Shown piece after piece: positions 58,409 to 64,000 of a stretch of 64,000 bases of DNA (position 1 is the first letter of the stretch; the number at the start of each line of letters is the position of its first letter). Below the pieces are notes generated by a model. It saw only the letters and a list, made by a program, of their open reading frames with translations. It did no database searches and had not been told where the DNA came from. Source of the DNA: Leptospira sp. WS92.C1 (GTDB taxonomy: Bacteria > Spirochaetota > Leptospiria > Leptospirales > Leptospiraceae); assembly GCF_040833975.1 (NCBI RefSeq), contig NZ_CP162130.1:496001-560000 (forward strand), given 5' to 3'. Made by a program: the position numbers and the translations under genes.

Positions 58409-59425
58409 ATGAATTTTAAAAAATTTCTGATTCTCTCCGGACTTTTTGTAGGAGTTCTTCTTTTGTTAGCGGTTACCGCTTTTTTTGTAATCGACGAACT
58501 CAAAGGTGGGGCGGTAGGTTCCGGACAAACCAAGTTGGATCTTCTGATCGAATCCGGCGATACCCCCGGCAAGATCGTGGAAACTCTTTCCACTCACGGA
58601 ATGATCAAGTCTTCCAAATACTTTCTTTATTTGGTTCGTTTTACTCGCAGTGCGGGAAAGATCAAACAAGGTCTTTATGAGATCAACGACGGAATGGATT
58701 CTCGCAAAATTCTCCAAGTGATCACAGAAGGAAAGGTAAAGCTTGTAAACTTTACAATTCCGGAAGGATATAACAATCGTCAGATAGGAGATCTTCTTAC
58801 TTCGAAAAAACTTATTTCCAAACGTCAGGATCTTTTGCTCGCGGCAAGCAATCCGGAACTTTTAAGAGAATTTAAGATTCCCGCAAATTCCGCGGAAGGA
58901 TATTTGTTTCCGGAGACATACAGCATTCCCATCAACTTTCCGGTGGATAAGATCGTTCGGATGATGATCAAGCGGTTTTATGTTCGGATCGCAAAGATTG
59001 ATAAGGCGAAAGATCTTTCTCCCGCGGAACTTCATAAATATGTAATTCTTTCGTCCGTCGTGGAGCGCGAAGCAAAGAGAAACGAAGAAAGACCTTTGAT
59101 GGCCGGGGTTTTTAATAATCGTCTCAAACGCGATATGCCTTTGGAATCTTGTGCTACAATTCAATATCTTTTTGACAAACCTCACAGTCGAATTTTTGAA
59201 AAAGATCTGAAAATTGTTTCTCCATACAATACATATCTGAACAAAGGATTTCCGCCAGGGCCGATTTCCAATCCCGGTTTTCCTGCTTTAGAGGCTGCTT
59301 TTTATCCAAAAGAATCGGAATATCTGTTTTTCCTGTTGAAAGGGGACGGATATCATTACTTTGCAAAAACTCTTAAGGAACACTTGGAAGCGAAGAAAAA
59401 ATATATAGACGTCCTTTACGACTGA
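58409..59425 (+). CDS. mltG: Endolytic peptidoglycan transglycosylase
   Basis: MltG cuts nascent glycan strands at the inner membrane and so ends chain growth. The 338 residues have one N-terminal helix (LILSGLFVGVLLLLAVTAFF), a LysM-like part (~48-130), and the YceG domain with the catalytic Glu in LSSVVEREAKRNEER (~218). The conserved RLKRDMPLESCATIQYLF and SPYNTYLNKGFPPGPISNPG follow. It lies 55 bp after hisI on the same strand. A terminator follows. Confidence 0.93.
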   Translation: MNFKKFLILSGLFVGVLLLLAVTAFFVIDELKGGAVGSGQTKLDLLIESGDTPGKIVETLSTHGMIKSSKYFLYLVRFTRSAGKIKQGLYEINDGMDSRKILQVITEGKVKLVNFTIPEGYNNRQIGDLLTSKKLISKRQDLLLAASNPELLREFKIPANSAEGYLFPETYSIPINFPVDKIVRMMIKRFYVRIAKIDKAKDLSPAELHKYVILSSVVEREAKRNEERPLMAGVFNNRLKRDMPLESCATIQYLFDKPHSRIFEKDLKIVSPYNTYLNKGFPPGPISNPGFPALEAAFYPKESEYLFFLLKGDGYHYFAKTLKEHLEAKKKYIDVLYD

Positions 59426-59473
59426 GACAGGATTTTGTGGTTCCGTATTTCCCTGTGAATTTTACTTTAGGAG

Positions 59474-59504
59474 GGACTTGAAGTCCGATTTCAAGTCCTT
59501 TTTT
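59474..59504 (+). terminator. Rho-independent terminator after mltG
   Basis: GGACTTGAA (59474-59482) and TTCAAGTCC (59490-59498) are perfect complements with a 7-base loop, then TTTTTT. Confidence 0.85.
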
Positions 59505-59661
59505 AAAATATATGCCTGTCGGAACAATTTCGTCTTTTCTTTATCGTTTTCCGAATCGGATTTTGCAAAATACAAAATTGTTCTGTACAGAAAACGAATT
59601 CTGTGACCGAATCTTAAAATAGGAAATTCAATCGTCTGCGATTGATTTGCAATTTAGAAGT

Positions 59662-59919
59662 ATGACAAGCTCCGATTTAGAAATCAAAACCGTCACTCAA
59701 GAACTGATCGAGGTTCAAAAAGCTCTTAACGTCTTTCGGAAAAAACAGAAAAACAGAGAATCTCTAGATGACGCCGCGATCGAATTTGTTACCAAAGCGG
59801 ATCTCGTGATCCAAAGGGCGGAGAGAAAGGAAATTTTTCTCACGAACGATCAAAAGAGAAAGATTAAAAATAATCTCCTTCGGATCCGTACCTCTTTAGT
59901 CCGCAATCAGTCTTCGTAA
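59662..59919 (+). CDS. Small helical protein of unknown function
   Basis: The 85 residues from ATG 59662 are all helical and charged (LEIKTVTQELIEVQKALNVF, IQRAERKEIFLTNDQKRKIK). There is no signal or known motif, and the codon use fits the chromosome. A frame from 59647 adds five residues with no better start. Confidence 0.6.
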   Translation: MTSSDLEIKTVTQELIEVQKALNVFRKKQKNRESLDDAAIEFVTKADLVIQRAERKEIFLTNDQKRKIKNNLLRIRTSLVRNQSS

Positions 59920-59945
59920 GATTTTTTTTATAACACCCGCTTTTT

Positions 59946-60019
59946 GTAGTAGTTCCCACAATTTTCGTATTCAAGAAGAGCTTTCTTGAAACGTGGTAGT
60001 TCCCACAATTTTCGTTTCT
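59946..60019. repeat. Pair of GTAGTTCCCACAATTTTCGT repeats
   Basis: The 20-bp sequence occurs near 59946 and 59995, flanking an inverted repeat CAAGAA..AGCT..TTCTTG. It belongs to the dispersed GTAGGAACTC/GAGTTCCCAC family. No gene spans it. Confidence 0.75.
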
Positions 60020-60137
60020 TCTCTGGATTCCCCCGAATTCATTTTCAAATCCTTTTTGACACCGCAGGTGCACCCACTTCCAGATATCGAAAGTATTCCC
60101 AAAGAGTGTTTACTTGGATCTCTCAATCCAAGTTGGA

Positions 60138-60317
60138 ATGATCGTCTTTGAGTTTCACATGGAGGCGCTTTGGATCCTTGCAAAAAATCGGGGAACGATT
60201 CAAGAAATCGGAATTCATTATATTTTTTCCAACTCTTCTTTCAATCAAAGGATGTTAAAACAAGCAATGCACTTTCCATTGAAACTTCTCAGAAGAAAAC
60301 TCGGATTGCCTGGTTAA
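60138..60317 (+). CDS. Small hypothetical protein
   Basis: This is a 59-codon frame from ATG 60138, with a longer start at 60114. The sequence MEALWILAKNRGTIQEIGIH with a basic end (PLKLLRRKLGLPG) shows no known family. It ends 3 bp before the next frame, which suggests one transcript, but coding is unproven. Confidence 0.35.
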   Translation: MIVFEFHMEALWILAKNRGTIQEIGIHYIFSNSSFNQRMLKQAMHFPLKLLRRKLGLPG

Positions 60318-60320
60318 TTT

Positions 60321-60653
60321 ATGAAATTTGAATCTTGGTTTCGCAAATTAGATTCTCCCTTAAACGGACTTTTGATTCTGACTTTTTTAGGGACTCGTGA
60401 CTGTCGCGATCTAGTCCCGCTCCGAATGGAATCTTTCTTCGATGGTGAGTTTTGGAGAAGAATGAATGGAAAAGAATTCAAGCGAATCTTCGAGCGGCGC
60501 GATCCTTTTAAAGGAAGAGAAGGAGATTTAGGAGTCGGATACGACGGACAAGTTTTTTATTTTGATTCCAAATCGATTTCGAGTTTGAGTTTTCAACGGC
60601 CGATCGGTTTTGATACGACCTACAGAGCTCCGAGGGTCGGTTATCGTTTCTGA
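60321..60653 (+). CDS. Hypothetical protein
   Basis: The 110 residues are compact, mostly hydrophilic and have no signal. GLLILTFLGTRDCRDLVPLR and REGDLGVGYDGQVFYFDSKS are the most structured parts. No family is recognised. It follows the 59-codon frame directly. Codon use is compatible with a gene, but there is no ribosome site before the ATG. Confidence 0.45.
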   Translation: MKFESWFRKLDSPLNGLLILTFLGTRDCRDLVPLRMESFFDGEFWRRMNGKEFKRIFERRDPFKGREGDLGVGYDGQVFYFDSKSISSLSFQRPIGFDTTYRAPRVGYRF

Positions 60654-60906
60654 TTTCCATCCGGGGAATTTTCGGCAAATGAGGAAATCTTGCCGGGATG
60701 TATATCCTGAGTATTTCATTACTTTATCTTTCCTATTTAGCGTTACGCGTCCTTTTAAAAGAAAAATCTCATTGGCGATTCTTTATCCCATCTCTCCATT
60801 CGCGAGGCTTACGGTTCTCTACAAAGCTCAGGATTATATTGTGAAATAATTTTTTGCACTTTGACAAATGTCGTTTTAAAATTCGACTCGATTGGAACGT
60901 TCCTTT
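60654..60906. other. Short intergenic region
   Basis: It separates the plus-strand hypothetical gene from the minus-strand lipoprotein. The TTTTTTGCAC run near 60850 lacks a strong stem. No supported feature. Confidence 0.4.
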
Positions 60907-61569
60907 TCATCGCGGTTTTAGTTTGGAATTTTGCTTTGATTTTTGTTCCGATCGATCTAACGATTCCTGCAAGCGTTGGCTATGATCTAACCGCTCCGAC
61001 AAGACCCCGACTCTGTACAGTTCAAAACTAACGATAGAAAGAGCTTTGTCGATAATGTTTAGGGATTGAATGGCAAAATCGGGTGTTTTTACGTTGATCT
61101 TACTTTTGAAATTTTTGGAATCACAGGAAGAAATGCCGATTTTTTCAGGTGCTAACTCCGGTAACGGAAATCGAATCGCGGAACTGTGTGCATCGATTTG
61201 CAGAGACATGTTTCTCGAGGGGGGACCTTCCGTTTCAAACAGCATTTCATTTTTGAAATGAGCGCTTTCGCGAATTCTACAAATTTCTTTGAGTATTTCT
61301 TGAAACAACACATCTTCTTCCATATAAACCCCGTTTGCACTTTGGACCGCAAGCATCCGATTTCTTTGAATCAGATCGAGGATCGTCTTAAGATAGATTT
61401 CTAACCTTTCCAGAAACTCACGCGCTTCCGTAATTTTAGTAAACGAAATCGGATTTTTTAAAACGCGTTTTGTTGTAAGAGAATTACACGAAACATACGT
61501 TGCCAAAAGAAAAAACAAGATAGTCGAGTAAATAAAAAAATGAAGAATTCGATTCAAACTTTTTATCAT
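60907..61569 (-). CDS. Flagellin-related lipoprotein
   Basis: The 220 residues begin with a signal ending at a lipobox-like Cys (FFIYSTILFFLLATYVSCNS). The next part matches the N-terminal flagellin D1 helix: RNRMLAVQSANGVYMEEDVL then EICRIRESAHFKNEMLFE, compared with the FlaB pattern VQRIRVLAIQSSNGIY. The centre SLQIDAHSSAIRF parallels the FlaB WFHIGPN segment. The second helical part SLNIIDKALSIVSFELYRVG matches the flagellin MLDSALxKI helix. The first and last ~45 residues that build the filament core are missing, so it cannot polymerise like flagellin. It overlaps the next gene upstream by 4 bp. Confidence 0.8.
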   Translation of the reverse strand: MIKSLNRILHFFIYSTILFFLLATYVSCNSLTTKRVLKNPISFTKITEAREFLERLEIYLKTILDLIQRNRMLAVQSANGVYMEEDVLFQEILKEICRIRESAHFKNEMLFETEGPPSRNMSLQIDAHSSAIRFPLPELAPEKIGISSCDSKNFKSKINVKTPDFAIQSLNIIDKALSIVSFELYRVGVLSERLDHSQRLQESLDRSEQKSKQNSKLKPR

Positions 61570-64000
61570 TCCTTGCTCGCAGCGGAAGTTTGGAAACGGA
61601 AAACTTTATACGTTAAAAAAGTCAAAACCGTAAGTCCTAAAAAAAAGAATGCCCGCAGGATCCAAGTGGAAACCGGAGGCTCGGTTATGGAATAGCCAAA
61701 ATTTTCATTTTCATGTTCTTCCGTGACGATCATTTCCTGTTGAGATACGGATTCTGAAAATGTTTTTGAAAAGTCAAATTCGGCTTTTTGCGAATACGGA
61801 TTTCCGTAAAAAATTTTAAAATCCCGATTGGAGTCTTCCTCTAATTCTTCCAAGTTGATTGGGAATACGATTTCCTCTTGAAGAATGAATATTTCCATTT
61901 TTTCCAATGTCAACGGTAAATCGTCCCCGTCGTAGATTTCAAATTTTAATTCGGAAGCGATCGGGTTTAAGAAAACCAAATTTGTATCCGACTTTGTATT
62001 CGGTTTATTGAGAATCGTGTGGGTTGTTAATGATTCGAATTCTTTGGAAGAATTTTTATAAAACACGGTTACATCGCGTTGGTATTTTTTTTCTTTGATA
62101 TGGAGGACGACCCTGTGAACCGGGATCTTCATCGGATTTCTAAAATAAAATACGCTCGATTTTGTATCCGCATTAAAGCCGAATTCCAGATCGGATCTTT
62201 CTAATACTCTTTTGAATTCCTCAACCTCGATTATCGGTTTATAAGTCGCCTTGGAAAATGTCAGGCTTACCGGCGACTTTGTTTCGATTCGTACATACGT
62301 ATCTTCTTTGCGAGCTTCAAAATGAATTTGATTGGAAGCGTCTTCTCCGGCATAACTGTAAACGGTAAACTCGGAACCGAATCGTAGATCTTCCGGATTC
62401 TTACCCAAATAGATACTTCCTTTTACCTCGTATTCTCCTAGGCCCGTCGCAAAGATCGAAGAGTATCGAGATTTCGAAGAAATATTAGGGAGTTTTAATA
62501 CATAGTTTCGGTTATTTTGAATTTTTTCTTCGAAAAGAAGTTTGATTCCGATTTCTCCGGAATCGCCGGGGACGGCGAGCGTATTCCGCGAAATAAACGG
62601 AACGACTCGACCATTGTGGAGGATTCTTCTATCGTTGATTCCCGAATGTCTGACGATGTCTTCGTCCAATTTTATTTTTCCGTAAACGATAGACTCTTCT
62701 TCCGTGTTCTTTTTCTTTGGATCGATTTTGGAAATTTGAATTTCCTTATAATATCGATATCCTTTTGTATTTATCGTTTCCGCTTTTAAAGAAGAAACAA
62801 GAGGCGAACCGAAAATCATAACAAAAAATAGGAATAGGCCGCCGACGTTTTTTGAGATCGCGATTTTGTCCTTAAACTTTTGATAATAGACGCTGATCAG
62901 GACAAAACCGATGCCGAGAGTAAAACCGGCGATAATTCGAACGATCATACTCATCGTCCAAATATCGTATAAAAATAATTTTCCCACTAAAGTCATAGAC
63001 ACGATTATACCTGCGATCCTAAGAGATTTGAACGAGTATTTGAACCCGAAGAAAAGAAACAAAGAAGAGTAAAAAGCAAGGACATAAGAATATCCTAAAT
63101 TTCTGTAGTGTTCGTTATGAACCGTATGGTAAACGTCTACTAAGGTCCCTGATATTGCAGTGACGATTCCCATGTATATAAATCCTCGATTCAATTCGAA
63201 TTCGGTTTTGTTTTTTTGAATATAGTAGGTTCCAAAAAGGAATAAAGACGCGAGGATGTATAAGCCAAAACGTTCGTTGAGTAGGAAAATTCTATCCACG
63301 TCGTCGATATGATTTAGAAAATACAATCGGAACAATGCGATCATCCAAAATATGATAGCAATCATCCGAATCTGAATGTTTTTTAAATTGACGCTTAACA
63401 AGGAAAGCGTGCCTGCGAAGGATATCCATGAAAACGTAAGCCAGTTGTCTTCCGAAAAATCGGAGAGCGAGGTAAATGTGAAACCTAAAAGAAGGCCGAA
63501 CTGAACCGTTTCGAAAATTTCATGATCTTGTTGTTTGAAGACAAATTTCGATTTTTTTCGAGTGAAGTGGATCAGCAACGCAAGAAGCAGCGCCCCATAG
63601 AGAAAAAAATGAGCGCTTGTGTTCGGATAAAATTCACGTATTTGATAGTATCCCGTAAATCCGAAACAGAGGGAATTTAAAACGAGAAAGATCGGAAAAA
63701 AAATTGAATTCCATTGTGTAAATATTGCGCCTGTATCTTTCGTAGTTTCGGATAATTTAGGAAATAAAAAAATCTTTTCGTAGAGAAACAACAAATACGT
63801 CGCATTGATGAACAAAAATGGAACGATGAATCCACTCTGATTTATATTTTTTTCTGCCCAGAAATAATACATCGTAAAGTTTGAAATCAATAAAAGAAAA
63901 GAGGATACGATCCAAGGAATTTTTCTTGTGATTAAGAAGTGAATCATATTCAAAAAGAATAAATATCCAAATAGAAACCGATAAGAATTCTCCCCTTGAG
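61566..64000 (-). CDS. Large membrane protein, DUF2339-like plus DUF3999-like (5' end outside window)
   Basis: At least 811 codons are visible, and the frame is open past the right edge. A TTG at 63953 and an ATG at 63947 are internal. The first ~395 residues form about a dozen transmembrane helices; the last pair (LVGKLFLYDIWTMSMIVRII, LGIGFVLISVYYQKFKD) matches DUF2339 ends. A large outer domain follows (YRYYKEIQISKIDPKKKNTE), beta-rich like DUF3999, and then a final helix (AFFFLGLTVLTFLTYKVFRF). These are usually separate neighbouring proteins. The stop overlaps the flagellin-like lipoprotein start by 4 bp (ATGA), so the two are made together. Confidence 0.7.
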   Translation of the reverse strand, partial: QGENSYRFLFGYLFFLNMIHFLITRKIPWIVSSFLLLISNFTMYYFWAEKNINQSGFIVPFLFINATYLLFLYEKIFLFPKLSETTKDTGAIFTQWNSIFFPIFLVLNSLCFGFTGYYQIREFYPNTSAHFFLYGALLLALLIHFTRKKSKFVFKQQDHEIFETVQFGLLLGFTFTSLSDFSEDNWLTFSWISFAGTLSLLSVNLKNIQIRMIAIIFWMIALFRLYFLNHIDDVDRIFLLNERFGLYILASLFLFGTYYIQKNKTEFELNRGFIYMGIVTAISGTLVDVYHTVHNEHYRNLGYSYVLAFYSSLFLFFGFKYSFKSLRIAGIIVSMTLVGKLFLYDIWTMSMIVRIIAGFTLGIGFVLISVYYQKFKDKIAISKNVGGLFLFFVMIFGSPLVSSLKAETINTKGYRYYKEIQISKIDPKKKNTEEESIVYGKIKLDEDIVRHSGINDRRILHNGRVVPFISRNTLAVPGDSGEIGIKLLFEEKIQNNRNYVLKLPNISSKSRYSSIFATGLGEYEVKGSIYLGKNPEDLRFGSEFTVYSYAGEDASNQIHFEARKEDTYVRIETKSPVSLTFSKATYKPIIEVEEFKRVLERSDLEFGFNADTKSSVFYFRNPMKIPVHRVVLHIKEKKYQRDVTVFYKNSSKEFESLTTHTILNKPNTKSDTNLVFLNPIASELKFEIYDGDDLPLTLEKMEIFILQEEIVFPINLEELEEDSNRDFKIFYGNPYSQKAEFDFSKTFSESVSQQEMIVTEEHENENFGYSITEPPVSTWILRAFFFLGLTVLTFLTYKVFRFQTSAASKE

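Noticed and set aside
60610..60849. 79-codon plus-strand frame
   Set aside because: It overlaps the preceding hypothetical gene in another frame, with no ribosome site and no pattern.

Overview
The window looks like a chromosomal segment of a Leptospira species, probably of the pathogenic clade. The reasons are a spirochaete-style low-GC sequence, many lipoproteins with relaxed lipoboxes, a flagellin-like protein closest in pattern to leptospiral FlaB, very long proteins that resemble the Leptospira family TIGR04388, dense insertion sequences (one resembling IS1500), and dispersed short intergenic motifs built on GTAGGAACTC / GAGTTCCCAC. I could not run searches, so the genus is inferred from pattern recognition.

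Layout. 1-33.3 kb is mostly ordinary chromosome. It holds the 5' part of an outer-membrane-type protein, lpxK and an MsbA-like exporter (lipid A kinase next to a lipid flippase), an oligopeptide-type binding lipoprotein, a class A PBP, and an array of sixteen 37-bp units. Next come an OmpA/PD40 protein, an ABC-F ATPase (ybiT-like), rdgB, a STAS protein, a catalase-like protein, an NTF2-like protein, a Tat-signal methyltransferase overlapping an FAD oxidase, and an SDR reductase. An SH3b protein, a histidine kinase, a GAF/PP2C phosphatase and a response regulator follow. After them are a Spy-like lipoprotein + ECF sigma factor + small membrane protein cluster (layout like cnrYXH), an HlyD/FtsX/LolD-type ABC efflux operon, and ssb.

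33.9-57.3 kb is the accessory region. A 2.2-kaa TIGR04388-like protein (36.4-43.1 kb) ends in a LysM-like plus M23 (LytM) peptidase tip and is followed 22 bp later by a small lipoprotein gene. A second, 5'-truncated copy (47.4-52.1 kb) has nearly the same body but an unrelated tip, and a small hydrophobic-start gene is translationally coupled to its stop codon. That small gene has been split by an IS256-type and an IS481-type element and cut off by a third element. Removing the two insertions and one copy of each target duplication restores one open frame. A third, ~85-bp fragment of the large gene lies at 45.5 kb. The two truncated copies start directly after the same ~140-bp repeat element. 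I read this as a polymorphic-tip (toxin/immunity-like) locus with one complete gene and a silent cassette. The region also has long tandem repeats upstream of the intact gene, a RelE-like/XRE toxin-antitoxin pair with a palindromic operator, a truncated MazF-like toxin, and an IS3-family element nested in an older transposase gene.

57.8-64 kb returns to chromosome: hisI, mltG, small hypothetical genes, a lipoprotein that is recognisably a reduced flagellin, and a large membrane protein that joins DUF2339-like and DUF3999-like parts and runs off the right edge.
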